Positions 1 through 8,851 of a DNA stretch of 64,000 nt are shown here, in pieces; the stretch's first letter is position 1; the number at the start of each line of letters is the position of its first letter. This DNA comes from Symploca sp. SIO3C6 (GTDB taxonomy: Bacteria > Cyanobacteriota > Cyanobacteriia > Cyanobacteriales > Coleofasciculaceae), in contig JAAHHJ010000026.1 of NCBI GenBank assembly GCA_010692425.1, positions 23,521 to 87,520 on the forward strand. The letters run 5' to 3'. A program made the position numbers and the translations under genes. The notes under the pieces were generated by a model. That model was not told the DNA's origin, made no database searches, and saw only the letters and a list, made by a program, of their open reading frames with translations.

Positions 1-135
1 AGATTTCTAGTAAGTGATCTACCTGCTGACATTTTAAAGTCCTTTCCTGGCTGGCGGCGAGAAAGTGCCTCAATCACCTTGGGGAACCTGAGTTCGAAAT
101 CAGAAGCTATTTTAGGCTATCCAAGGGAAGAATAA
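1..135 (+). CDS. C-terminal end of an unidentified protein (cut by window edge)
   Basis: Frame 1 is open from the first base to a TAA at 133-135 and encodes 44 residues ending in LGYPREE. The tail is polar, with one tryptophan and several arginines, and shows no motif I recognise. It may be the 3' end of a gene starting outside the window, or a chance open frame. No terminator-like hairpin follows at once. Confidence 0.3.
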   Translation, partial: RFLVSDLPADILKSFPGWRRESASITLGNLSSKSEAILGYPREE

Positions 136-394
136 AGGTTTGGGACTACGACATAATTAGACTTTAGCTTAAGTCGAATTTAGGTTTTAGTCAGCTGCTT
201 TGAAAGGCTGCAGGGAATAGGAAATGGGCAACAGTGGAGAAAAAGCAATTTTGAATGAACTACTGCCCCCTGTTTAGGTATGGACAAAGAATTTGTTGCT
301 AGCAGCAGGCTCAAACCTTTGGCTGTTCCCATTTCCCCTGTTACCTTTTACTGATCAATTGAAAATTGACTTATTTACTAGCATCACACTGGTT

Positions 395-1123
395 TTAGTC
401 TCGAGAGTTAAGAGCAATCAGCAGCCGTAGGATGAAGATGAATAGGTTAATGTAAGTCAGGTACATCGATAGGGCTGCAGGTAGGTATTGCTCATCTTGA
501 TAAGTGCGGGGCAGGATGAAAAAATCTACTACTGCTGCACCGACAAATAACAATACCCCGAGCCCAGAAATCCCAACTTCTAAAAAAGTTGGTGTGTAAA
601 TTCCAAATAGGGCAAACAGTAGCTGGGCAACCAAGACGACGCAGAGGGCAATGATCCCTAGCTGCACAGTTTTGGTCAAGGCAAGACCATCTTCTTCTGA
701 GAGATTAGAGCCTATTTGGCGGGCGGCAATAAAGGTAATGCCACAGCTAAGGGCGGCAATGCCAATCCCTTGAGGGCCTACTCCCTGTGTACTTAAAGCA
801 ATAAATACAAGGCCGCTGAGGGTATAGCCGGAGAGAAGGCTGTAGCTTGCTAGGAGGGGCAGCGCAACGCTGTTATTTCCTTTTTCGGCAATACCACGGG
901 CGATGAAGAACAAAACTAGTTCTGCAATTAAGGCAACCCAGAAAGTTGGCATAAATAGCCCTGGGTAGTTGTTAATGACTCCAATACCACCGTAGGTGCC
1001 GATGGCAGTTAGAACTAGTCCGCCACCTAGGTAAGGAAGGGCGTTGGCAATAACGTTAGGTCCAACTAGCGCCTGAGTTTGTGCTTGGCGCATTGCTTGA
1101 CGAAAGTTACTAGTGTTGCTCAT
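395..1123 (-). CDS. Bax inhibitor-1/YccA-like multi-spanning membrane protein
   Basis: The 242-residue protein is almost entirely hydrophobic, with about seven predicted membrane spans after a short polar N-terminus rich in Gln and Asn. The C-terminal stretch AALSMYLTYINLFIFILRLL closely matches the hallmark of the BI-1/UPF0005 family (AL.LYLD.INLF...LR), and the length fits. Family members are pH-sensitive calcium-leak or stress-related membrane proteins in bacteria, but the physiological role here is unknown. The gene stands alone: the next gene, sigF, is divergent. Family assignment is fairly sure; function is inference only. Confidence 0.75.
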   Translation of the reverse strand: MSNTSNFRQAMRQAQTQALVGPNVIANALPYLGGGLVLTAIGTYGGIGVINNYPGLFMPTFWVALIAELVLFFIARGIAEKGNNSVALPLLASYSLLSGYTLSGLVFIALSTQGVGPQGIGIAALSCGITFIAARQIGSNLSEEDGLALTKTVQLGIIALCVVLVAQLLFALFGIYTPTFLEVGISGLGVLLFVGAAVVDFFILPRTYQDEQYLPAALSMYLTYINLFIFILRLLIALNSRD

Positions 1124-1541
1124 TGAGATTTACTGGTGAACTTTACCACTAATCTAACTGTAAAAAGTTCTAATGGCTTCAGCTTTTACGGAAATCCACC
1201 CTACCTGGCTCACGGAAAAAACTTAAGCTCTCACCAATTTAATTTTTATCTTCAACTAAGAAGGGGAGAGAGGGGAAAGATTTGGAGAATTCTCATGTAA
1301 CCAAAAAATATAAGCTTTAAATTCACATTAACTTAGCAGATTCAAAAAGTTGGAAGCGGGCGGTGCTTAATCGATGCAAGTCCACAACCATATAGTTTTA
1401 TTGGCATTATCAGCAAAAGGCTAGTTTCCTACTTTTTATTTGCCATAGATATAACTTTACGTATTTTTGCGTAGATTCAAAAAACCTAGATCAATTATTT
1501 CCGTAGAAAGACGATTGTTGATTAGTTCTGATATTTAGACA
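1124..1541. other. Intergenic region between divergent genes
   Basis: About 420 bp of AT-rich DNA separate the divergent BI-1-like gene and sigF, so promoters for both should lie here. I see no convincing hairpin, repeat or operator and no RNA gene. Confidence 0.4.
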
Positions 1542-1613
1542 ATGAATTCAAGATCGCTTGTTAATAGCAAGCTGTTTAAGGGGATAAGTTTCCACTGCTG
1601 GAATGTTTTGATC

Positions 1614-2396
1614 ATGGCAACTCAGTCTGTAGGTTTTCGGGTCATGGAACTTTTAATTGCTTACTACCGGAACCCTTCTATAGAAGTTCGCAATCAGATA
1701 GTAAAGTTAAATTTTGGATTAGTTAGGAAAACTGCACATAAAATTAGCTGGCAATGTGCTGAACCCTATGAAGATTTGGAACAAATCGGCTACATCGGCT
1801 TGATTCATGCCATTGAGCGTTTCAACCCGCATCAGGGAGGTGTGTTTAGTTCTTTTGCTGTGCCTTACATTCGTGGTGAAATGTTACATTTTCTGCGTGA
1901 CAAGGGTTCTCTAGTTAAAATTCCTCGTCGGTGGCAAGAGCTTCAAAGACAAGGGCAAAAGGTTGGGAAACAGCTAGCAGCAAATCTGGGGCGTCTTCCT
2001 AAAGATGCCGAAATTGCTCAGGAACTAAAGATCCCACTACAAAAATGGCAAGAAAGTAAGTTAGCGGCTCAAAATCGCAAGCCCTTGAGTTTGGATGCAG
2101 CTATGGGAAATACAGCTGATGCTCCCATAACTTTGGGAGAGACATTACTCGATCCTCGTCAGCAGGCTTTGCAACACTGGGAAGAGGACAGACAACAGTT
2201 GCAAGGAGCAATTAGCCAGTTAGAAGAGAAGACTCAGGCAGCAATTGAGTTTGTGTTTTTCCGAGAGTTACCTCGCAAAGAAGTAGCCAAGCAAATTGGT
2301 GTTAGTCCGATGACTGTGTCACGACATATACAGCGAGGAGTTAGCGAGTTAGTTTCCCTTTTGCAGCCTCAAACTTCTAAACAACTTGCTAGTTGA
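1614..2396 (+). CDS. sigF: RNA polymerase sigma factor SigF (group 3, sigma-28/sigma-B like)
   Basis: Alternative sigma factor that directs RNA polymerase to a special promoter set; in cyanobacteria SigF controls pilus and motility genes. Region 2 is seen in CAEPYEDLEQIGYIGLIHAI and SFAVPYIRGEMLHFLRDKGS, followed by the region 3 helix IPRRWQELQRQGQ. Region 4 ends in a helix-turn-helix (RKEVAKQIGVSPMTVSRHIQ). The frame is open from an ATG at 1542, but starting at 1614 gives 260 residues, the usual size of cyanobacterial SigF, so I chose that. Neither start has a clear Shine-Dalgarno sequence. The gene ends 4 bp from the convergent ligase gene. No anti-sigma factor gene is adjacent. Confidence 0.85.
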   Translation: MATQSVGFRVMELLIAYYRNPSIEVRNQIVKLNFGLVRKTAHKISWQCAEPYEDLEQIGYIGLIHAIERFNPHQGGVFSSFAVPYIRGEMLHFLRDKGSLVKIPRRWQELQRQGQKVGKQLAANLGRLPKDAEIAQELKIPLQKWQESKLAAQNRKPLSLDAAMGNTADAPITLGETLLDPRQQALQHWEEDRQQLQGAISQLEEKTQAAIEFVFFRELPRKEVAKQIGVSPMTVSRHIQRGVSELVSLLQPQTSKQLAS

Positions 2397-2400
2397 TAGT

Positions 2401-3528
2401 TTAGAAGTAGTGGGGTACAAAAAGGCTTGTATCTTGGGTAATGGCAGTTTTGTCCTCTCTGATACCAATACCTGCTGCTTGATGACCAATAATCCAGGAG
2501 CCAATAATCGGGTAGTATCCGTCAAACTTTGGGAGCCGATAGTAAGACTGGTAGATTAGTGGTTCCTCCCCATACATCCCTGGGGTTTGGTATTGTTCTT
2601 TTTCGTAGTGAATGGTGATGTTAGCTCCTTCACGAGAAAAGACAGGCTTACTGAGGTAGGGATAGAATAATTTCTCAGGTTTGTAATAGCTGGGCAGTAG
2701 GTTAGGGTGGTTGGGGAAAAGTTCCCAAAGCACTGGGAGAATTGCTTTATTGCTGAGGATTAACTTCCAGGCTGGCTCAAGCAGCGTCATTGGCTCTGTT
2801 AACAAATATTTACCAAAGGGTTCCCTAATTAGCCACTCCCAGGGATAAAGTTTGAATAGGCTTCCCATTGTTTGCTCATTGAGGTCACAAAACACTTGTT
2901 GGGTGTGATTCCAACCAATATCCTCAATCAAGATATGTTGTGTTTTTAATCCCGCTTGAATAGCAAGATCCCGAAGATATTCAACTGTGTCTAAATCTTC
3001 CTGGCTATCGTCTGCACAGCTAAAGTAGAGAGTCTGCCACTTAGGCAAGTTCATTTCTCTGAAAGCTGTCAGTAGTTGTTCGTGAATTGAGTTAAACTGA
3101 TCTGCTCCAGGAAATATTTCCTCTAACCAAGTCCACTGAACTACACTTGCTTCTAATAGTGCTGTGGGTGTATCGGCGTTGTACTCCAAAAGTTTTGGAG
3201 GGTGCTTACCGTCGTATACTAAGTCAAAGCGACCATAAAGTGTAGGGTCGTCTCTTTCCCAAGACTTACGGCACAATTCGGCAAAGTCGGGCGGGATGCA
3301 CAGTTGCCAGAAGCGATTCTCTTGGATGACGAATTCTACTGCTTGTAAGCAAAGTTCATGTAAAAGTTCTGTTACTGTCTCTAATTCCTCTATCTCTTCA
3401 GTAGTAAAACGGTAGCAGGCTTCTTCATTCCAGTACTTCTGTTTATGTTCATCATTATAAAAGTGAAATCCAACTTCTTCGCACTTTTGCTGCCAATTAG
3501 CACGTGGTTCGATAATGATACGTTCCAT
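2401..3528 (-). CDS. Glutathionylspermidine synthase family ATP-grasp ligase (YgiC/YjfC type)
   Basis: The 375-residue protein matches the synthetase domain of glutathionylspermidine synthase, which joins a carboxyl group to an amine with ATP, and lacks the amidase domain of the E. coli bifunctional enzyme. Visible signatures are LLEYNADTPTALLEASVVQW near residue 115, KPVFSREGANITI near 295 and the C-terminal GSWIIGHQAAGIGIREDKT. In YgiC/YjfC proteins the true substrate is unknown, so a peptide-spermidine ligase activity is only possible. It lies 8 bp downstream of a small lipoprotein gene, the same pairing as ygiB-ygiC in enterobacteria, which supports an operon and an envelope role. Confidence 0.85.
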   Translation of the reverse strand: MERIIIEPRANWQQKCEEVGFHFYNDEHKQKYWNEEACYRFTTEEIEELETVTELLHELCLQAVEFVIQENRFWQLCIPPDFAELCRKSWERDDPTLYGRFDLVYDGKHPPKLLEYNADTPTALLEASVVQWTWLEEIFPGADQFNSIHEQLLTAFREMNLPKWQTLYFSCADDSQEDLDTVEYLRDLAIQAGLKTQHILIEDIGWNHTQQVFCDLNEQTMGSLFKLYPWEWLIREPFGKYLLTEPMTLLEPAWKLILSNKAILPVLWELFPNHPNLLPSYYKPEKLFYPYLSKPVFSREGANITIHYEKEQYQTPGMYGEEPLIYQSYYRLPKFDGYYPIIGSWIIGHQAAGIGIREDKTAITQDTSLFVPHYF

Positions 3529-3536
3529 TCTAGATT

Positions 3537-3842
3537 TTAACTCCCTATACTGCCACCGCGAGCCGTGGAACCAAAGCCACCACGGCTAACCCTGCCACTG
3601 CTGGGAGTTACTTGCCCACTACTAGGAGTAGTTTTGCCAATGCTGGGAGTTACCCCCCCATCGGGAGTAGCATAGTCGTCTTCACCTTCTTTATGTTTAC
3701 AATTGTCTGCCTTGTCTGCTCTACCCCATTGGAGGTTACAGTCATCTCTTGATCTTTTCAGGTTCGATTGGCAAGCACTCAATGAGATTGAGGCAATCAG
3801 AACAAGCATCAGAGTCGCAGTTTTTCTTTTTTTGAAAGTCAT
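3537..3842 (-). CDS. Small lipoprotein, YgiB-like (DUF1190-like)
   Basis: The 101-residue product starts with a charged N-terminus (MTFKKRK), a hydrophobic stretch and a lipobox ending at Cys24 (ISLSAC), so it should be a lipid-anchored envelope protein. The middle is charged and cysteine-containing. The tail has three imperfect TP(S)SG repeats and ends RGGFGSTARGGSIGS, resembling the Gly/Ser-rich end of E. coli YgiB. The glutathionylspermidine-synthase-like gene follows after 8 bp in the same direction, as in ygiBC. The YgiB link rests on context and tail composition and is moderate. Confidence 0.6.
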   Translation of the reverse strand: MTFKKRKTATLMLVLIASISLSACQSNLKRSRDDCNLQWGRADKADNCKHKEGEDDYATPDGGVTPSIGKTTPSSGQVTPSSGRVSRGGFGSTARGGSIGS

Positions 3843-4734
3843 CAGTTTATAAATTTTTGATGAACTATTTTGGTTAAGTGTGCTGTTCTCTTCAGTTAGA
3901 TTGCTTATATAGCGTTTCTAAATGAAACATGAAAAAGTACAACCCCATCATCTAATATTTGTAATTGACTGATACCCCTGTCTATTCTGGCTTCTGACTC
4001 GGAGACTCTTGACTCCTTGCCTCAATCAACAATTTCACAACTCAAATACAAACGCTATAAGACCTAGATTTTGGCACTTTTGGGATACGTATCTTTGACT
4101 TGGCGAAGAATTCAATTACTTGCAAATTACCTTAGATAGTGTTTAGGCTATGTCTAATTTCAGGTAATTCTTCATAATCAACAACTACACTTATAATTTA
4201 AGAGGTTATAGTAGTTGTTAAACCCAGTTCTGTAGTAGGCACTAGTTATGTTTAGATATCCCTAATATCGTGGCGAATTAGTAGATGTAAAATTCATGCT
4301 CTTGTCGAGAGATTTAATTTACTAATTCAATTTGCCTTAGTATAGCCATCGATAGTATTGTTTGCTAAGGTATAAAGTTCATAGTCATTTGTTCAGAAAA
4401 TTCATATAGCAAACCTCAATGATTGACCTAGTAATCGTAATCAGTATTTGAAATCTATACTAAAGAAAGTATAAGAGACAGTTCGATAGTTGGGAAAAGG
4501 AGCTAAAACGTCTCAGAGATAGGACAGGTCAATCTTACGAGTCATGGCTTATTAGGGATTCTGGGAGCCTTGATTTCCAAGAATGGTGATTTGGTTGATG
4601 TCGAGGCGCAGACAACAACAGTTAGTCAGGGATGTGATCATAACCGCTGGACAAATTTTAACTAACACTTTGGCATAGTTAAGTACTGAAGAACCAAATA
4701 TATTTTTGCAGGTAGACTATTCTCTGCTTATAAC
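3843..4734. other. Long gene-poor intergenic region
   Basis: Nearly 900 bp without a convincing gene. The DNA is AT-rich and carries stops in all frames. A 39-codon open stretch on the minus strand near 4550-4680 starts with GTG but has no ribosome binding site and no recognisable motif. The lipoprotein promoter should lie close to 3843-3950. I see no transposon ends or RNA genes. Confidence 0.4.
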
Positions 4735-6246
4735 TTAAGCATCAACTTTGAGATTTGAGAATATACTTTTCCAGTCTAACCTGCCATCGCTATCACTGTC
4801 CTCTTTCACCTCAAAGGTAAGATTGCAAGCCTGGGGTTGTTCTAGTAACTGAAGGCAAAGTTCAGCAATATCTTCACGAGAAACTTTCCCTTTGATGTTA
4901 TCTCCTTGATCAAAAATTAAAGCCTTACCTCCTGATTCTTCCGTCAAGGCACAGGGTCTAATAATTGTATAGGGAATGCCGCTTTCTCGCACCGCATCTT
5001 CTCCCCTTAACTTCCAGGTGAGGATTCCCCCCAGTTGTTCATTCATACGCACTGCTGGCGGTTCCTCCTCTAGATTAATGCCGGGACGTCCTGGACGAGT
5101 AACACCAGCTGAGCTGATCATGATAAACTTCGGTTTGGCAGAACCACCATAGGCTTTGATTGTTTCTACTTGTAAGGCAAAAACTCCTGGTTGGAAATTC
5201 GGGTTGAGTGCGCCGTCATACTCAAATTTACTGAGCATTAACTGTAAGGCATTGACTTTACTAGGATCGAATGGTTGGGCATCTCTCAAGGTTTTGGCAC
5301 GAAATACACCAATTAAGTTAGCAAAGGGGATACGAATGTTAATCCAGTTATCTTTCTCGGTATCGAAAGAATAACAGTAGGCAACGCCATCCCATTTAGC
5401 TTCATTACGAAGAATAAATTTATATCTTTGACCATCTCCTTTCACCCGTAGTTCTATGCCTTCGTATCCAGTTAAATTTAATTCTGGCTCAAAATTGCGG
5501 GTGCGAACTGAAACAAAACCGCCAGAGTTAGCAGTTGAAACATTGCCAGTAAATAACATGGCATTATCTAGTAGTTGTACATAACTCTCGCTAACGCCAC
5601 CCATAACTACATCATCAACAGCACCCCAGATTGCTTTCAAATTATCTGATTTTAAAGCGTTAGAGAGTTGGCGATTGCCAGTATTTATAAAGTTAAATAG
5701 CAGTTTTTCGTCTGCTTTTGTCAAACTATTAGCTGCCGCTTGCACTAGGTTTTTGATGCCTTGATATTCTACGATTTCCGGGCTATCAACAACTTCGGGC
5801 AGATAGAATTTGATACCTTGATAATATTTTTCTCGATTAGGGGTATCGCCTTCAACAGGTTGTACCCGCACACCTGTACAGCAAACTACGGCAGAGATAT
5901 TCTCCATCAGTTGCGGAGTTAAGGTTTCGGGGATACTAATATCTGCCTCAAATAACTCTACTTGATCACCAAGCATTTCTCGCCCTCTTTGAGCATCTCT
6001 GACTAAGGCGCGTACAGAATAATTATGATTGAGAAGACGCTGCACTACTCTCTTGCCAACACCGCCAGTTGCTCCAGCTACGAGTATCATTCCCATGTTT
6101 GTGACTCCACTCTGGCTTGTTTTTTTGTTACTGGTATTACCTGTCAATAGCTGCTGTAGGCAGTTAAGAAAGGGGATAACCTCGAAATAGGTAAGGGTTT
6201 TTAAAAATCTGCCAGCATCCCATTGGGAGCGATTGTTCTGAGTCAT
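4735..6246 (-). CDS. Atypical SDR (NAD(P)-binding) protein with nested CIA30 domain
   Basis: The 503-residue protein opens with about 50 variable residues, then an NAD(P)-binding Rossmann motif (LVAGATGGVGKRVVQRLL). From about residue 195 to 370 the SDR fold is interrupted by a CIA30-like jelly-roll domain (WGAVDDVVMGGVSES and later FANLIGVFRAKTLRDA). The SDR part then resumes with FIMISSAGVTRPGRPG and IPYTIIRPCAL. CIA30 proteins are complex I assembly factors in mitochondria; in cyanobacteria and chloroplasts the combination is linked to NDH or thylakoid complex assembly, but its substrate is not established. No operon partner is adjacent. Confidence 0.8.
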   Translation of the reverse strand: MTQNNRSQWDAGRFLKTLTYFEVIPFLNCLQQLLTGNTSNKKTSQSGVTNMGMILVAGATGGVGKRVVQRLLNHNYSVRALVRDAQRGREMLGDQVELFEADISIPETLTPQLMENISAVVCCTGVRVQPVEGDTPNREKYYQGIKFYLPEVVDSPEIVEYQGIKNLVQAAANSLTKADEKLLFNFINTGNRQLSNALKSDNLKAIWGAVDDVVMGGVSESYVQLLDNAMLFTGNVSTANSGGFVSVRTRNFEPELNLTGYEGIELRVKGDGQRYKFILRNEAKWDGVAYCYSFDTEKDNWINIRIPFANLIGVFRAKTLRDAQPFDPSKVNALQLMLSKFEYDGALNPNFQPGVFALQVETIKAYGGSAKPKFIMISSAGVTRPGRPGINLEEEPPAVRMNEQLGGILTWKLRGEDAVRESGIPYTIIRPCALTEESGGKALIFDQGDNIKGKVSREDIAELCLQLLEQPQACNLTFEVKEDSDSDGRLDWKSIFSNLKVDA

Positions 6247-6416
6247 AATTGCGTCTTGATTGTTTTCTTCAGTTTATCGTGAGAGCTGCCTATAGGCTTG
6301 AGTCTTATTCTTGCGAACAAATTCTGCTAAGTTTACTAGAGGTGCAATAGACATCTCCAGAAACTCAAAAGCATCTGCCTAGCTGATTTTCGACTCTTAA
6401 CCTCACTGGGACAGTT

Positions 6417-6965
6417 TCAGCTTTTTCCAATGGCATAATCAGCATTAGAAGTCTTTGTTGTTAATTTAGACCCCAAAGTATGAGGATTGTTAATCTCAAT
6501 CATCTTGCTGTTATCGTCGATTTTAACTGCTTGAAAAACTAACCAACCAATTCTCAATATTACTAACTCATAAATGGTCATTATAATTGACTCATACTTG
6601 CTCACATCCAAACGAATTATTTACTTGTGCTACTTTAAATACTTTGACTAGACGAATAATAGGTTCCACAAAGATTAACTTTGAGGATATGCTTTTATTA
6701 GCTTCTTTTTGTTGTGCAGTTAATTATCATTTTTTTTGTTTCTTGTGAGGGTTCTGAATCTGAGGTTCTCCTACATAAGTCTTATCACCACTTAAAAGTT
6801 GCTTTTCCTCAAATTTGTCCAGTCGTTCTCGACATCAACTAATATCACTTTTTGTTTCTGGTTTACCGGCGTACACATCGACAATATCCTTACCTTATTA
6901 ATTCCTAATAGGCGCTTGGCTTCTTTGTGATTACGTTACAATTATTCCCTGGTATAGCTCACAGT
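6417..6965 (-). pseudogene. Degraded IS5-like (DDE_Tnp_4) transposase
   Basis: Reading the minus strand from about 6965 down gives recognisable pieces of a cyanobacterial IS5-like transposase. They are NHKEAKRLLGIN (N-terminal region), KDIVDVYAGKPETKSDI, LLSGDKTYVGEPQIQNPHKK, LTAQQKEANKSISS, LIFVEPIIRLVKVFKVAQ and, in the final open frame (6417-6611), ESIIMTIYELVILRIG. Several in-frame stops interrupt it, an internal deletion removes much of the catalytic region, and the frame shifts between pieces. It is therefore dead. Terminal inverted repeats were not found. Confidence 0.75.
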
Positions 6966-7082
6966 CTTTGCATCCAAAACGTCAATTACTTATGTCTTAA
7001 TTATCTCATGATTTATATTTTGGAGGTCTCTAGCGGAAGCAGCCGATATATTTCTATTCATCTTCAAGAATCGCCGATTAAA

Positions 7083-7379
7083 CTACAGTTGCGCCCTTAT
7101 GGTAAATGAATAATCTCCACCGGGTTCCAACTGGTAATCACATTGTTCTAAAAATCGACCTAGTGGTTCCTTAATTAAAGCTCGCCCGAGGGAAGGTTGG
7201 ACTGACAAATGCCCCTTGTGGAAACACCACCGAAACTGCCACTCATATTCGGCTGCTTGAACTTCTCCTGCCAGAAAGCCTTGTTGCCAAGAATGCTGTG
7301 TAATCCTGACGTAGGCGGTAGTTTCTGGCAGATTCTGAGAACTCACTGTTGAAATAAATTTGATCAGCGTCGATGACAT
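7083..7379 (-). CDS. Conserved cyanobacterial protein, DUF3146-like
   Basis: The 98-residue product contains LPETTAYVRITQHSWQQGF, then a Trp-rich stretch (EYEWQFRWCF) and LGRALIKEPLGRFLEQCDYQ before a C-terminal GDYSFTIRAQL. This matches my memory of the short cyanobacterial DUF3146 family; its function is unknown. Its ATG overlaps the end of the truncated transposase frame by 16 bp, so the native upstream region was probably replaced when the IS element inserted. The first 17 or so residues may therefore not be original. Confidence 0.6.
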   Translation of the reverse strand: MSSTLIKFISTVSSQNLPETTAYVRITQHSWQQGFLAGEVQAAEYEWQFRWCFHKGHLSVQPSLGRALIKEPLGRFLEQCDYQLEPGGDYSFTIRAQL

Positions 7380-7816
7380 TTAAGCTTAACTTTGAGTTTA
7401 TATCTTACTGTGGCATAAACTGTTTTGTAATCAGCAATTACACCATATTCCTGTTGTAGCCACCTATGGATTTCTCCATAACTCTCGAATTTCCTCTGGC
7501 TATCGTTGAGGCGTTGTTGTAAACCTGCGATTGCTTCGGGAGGAATTGCAGGTTTGCGCCCCCCACTATGCCTCACTCTTAATAGTCCTGCAATTCCTTG
7601 CTCACGGTACTTTCTCAACCAATGTTGCACAGTGACACGGTTTCTGCCAACGGTTAGGGCCAAGTCTTGAACCGTTGTGACTTGACCAATTTTAAATAGA
7701 TACAGCGCCTGAACTTTTTGAAAGTTAATTGCGGTTTTTTGTTCAGCTAAGAGGGTTTTGAGTTCTTCGCTAGTTTCTTTAATATCGAGCTTGCAAACCC
7801 CAGCCATATCAATCAC
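7364..7816 (-). pseudogene. Truncated IS630-family transposase, N-terminal DNA-binding part
   Basis: The 150-residue frame has the helix-turn-helix (VQDLALTVGRNRVTVQHWLR) and winged-helix linker (GLLRVRHSGGRKPAIPPEA) typical of the first half of IS630 transposases. It ends soon after YKTVYATVRYKLKVKLK, where the DDE catalytic half should follow. That half is absent: the DNA continues directly into the DUF3146-like gene. The element is a 5' remnant and cannot transpose alone. Confidence 0.8.
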
Positions 7817-8238
7817 CTCATACCTTCACCACTGTAGCTATATGCAGTTTACCAATAAAGAAGTTTCTAGCTACCAAGGGGGTAGAATAATCTCCAGGTC
7901 AAGGGTAAGCAATAATTTGACTGGATTGCAACTTGTTTTAATAACAACATTCCCGCAAAACTAGCTTTCACAAAAAAAATAAGTAGTCGGACATAAATAC
8001 AAGCAACTGTGTAAACAATTATGAAATCGCCTAGAGTTCCCTTACACCCCACACCCCACACCCTGCTTCAACTAGTAACCTTTATCAATGTCGCAGGTAC
8101 TTAGAGCCTTCCTGAAGGGGAAGGTTTATAGCCTCGATTTGTGGTCACATCTTAAGTCAGAGGAACTTTACATAGTAATTTTCCTGAAGTCAATTCTCTA
8201 ATAGAATTCGATTGAACTCTAAAATTGCTCTCTCCTAG
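7817..8238. other. Intergenic region with one dispersed-repeat copy
   Basis: About 420 bp without a supported gene. It contains copy 1 of the dispersed repeat at 8006-8106. Short open frames here lack ribosome binding sites and family signals. Confidence 0.4.
8006..8106. repeat. Dispersed repeat, copy 1
   Basis: This 101-bp stretch shares an ordered series of blocks with 10160-10268 and, for its second half, with 12711-12763. The blocks are ACTGTGTAA, AATTATGAAATC, ACACCCTGCTTCAAC, AGTAACCTT-ATCAA-GTCGCAG and TACTTA. Here the central palindrome is damaged (ACCTTTATCAATGT). All three copies lie in gene-poor DNA next to decayed genes. Confidence 0.65.
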
Positions 8239-8436
8239 CTAGACTATGTCATGCTCATCAATTGGTTCTAGAAAGTAGTCAATCCACCAGTGGGAGGGGA
8301 TTGCGCTTAGTGCTGCCTCTACCTCCTCAGCTTGACAAGTAGCAAAGTATTTGTATCGACCAAAGGCATCAATGCCGTATACTTTAACCCACTGCTCCGG
8401 ATTAAAACCTTCACAAGACATTAGACTAGAGTACAA
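8239..8436 (-). CDS. Small hypothetical protein
   Basis: A 65-residue open frame ending EPIDEHDIV, with the segment VKVYGIDAFGRYKYFATCQA and a Trp-Trp pair. The composition is protein-like (balanced, soluble, acidic end), but I do not recognise the family. An internal ATG at codon 6 is an alternative start. It stands alone on the minus strand with no clear Shine-Dalgarno sequence. Confidence 0.4.
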   Translation of the reverse strand: MYSSLMSCEGFNPEQWVKVYGIDAFGRYKYFATCQAEEVEAALSAIPSHWWIDYFLEPIDEHDIV

Positions 8437-8851
8437 CTCGACACTTCACTATTAGTTAGTCTGGAAAAAGTAGGGGATATGGGTTTTACCCACCACCCGA
8501 TAATTTAAGATTCTTTTAAAGTCAAGACCGGAAATATTCACTAATTATTACTAGATTTTTTTGTTTTTATTTTGTATAATTGTATGCCTTAATTAAAAGT
8601 ACAAATTTTTTCTTTCATCAAAGTCTAAATTTAGAAAACTGGTTGACTGACCAAAAATAATCGAACAAAATCCCTTCCTTCTAGGGCAAGGAGTACCAAA
8701 AATCTCTTTACTGGGCGAGTGTCAGCGCAACCATCAACGGCAGAGTAACTATTGCAGCAGGCAGATAAAACTATTGGTGGATTTCTTAAGACTTAATTTC
8801 TGATAGTTTGTAGCTGTCAGTAGTACCTCGCATCTCAATCGGCACTCTAGA
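8437..8851. other. AT-rich intergenic region
   Basis: About 415 bp between divergent genes. It contains a strongly AT-rich run near 8530-8640 that could act as a promoter region for the glycosyltransferase. No hairpin, repeat or RNA gene was recognised. Confidence 0.35.

Noticed and set aside
5156..5374. 72-codon plus-strand frame inside the SDR/CIA30 gene
   Set aside because: It lies wholly in antisense to a well-supported gene, has no family signal and no ribosome binding site.
6927..7109. 60-codon plus-strand frame starting in the IS5-like remnant
   Set aside because: It runs antisense to the recognisable transposase N-terminal piece and into the DUF3146-like gene's end, and has no motif.
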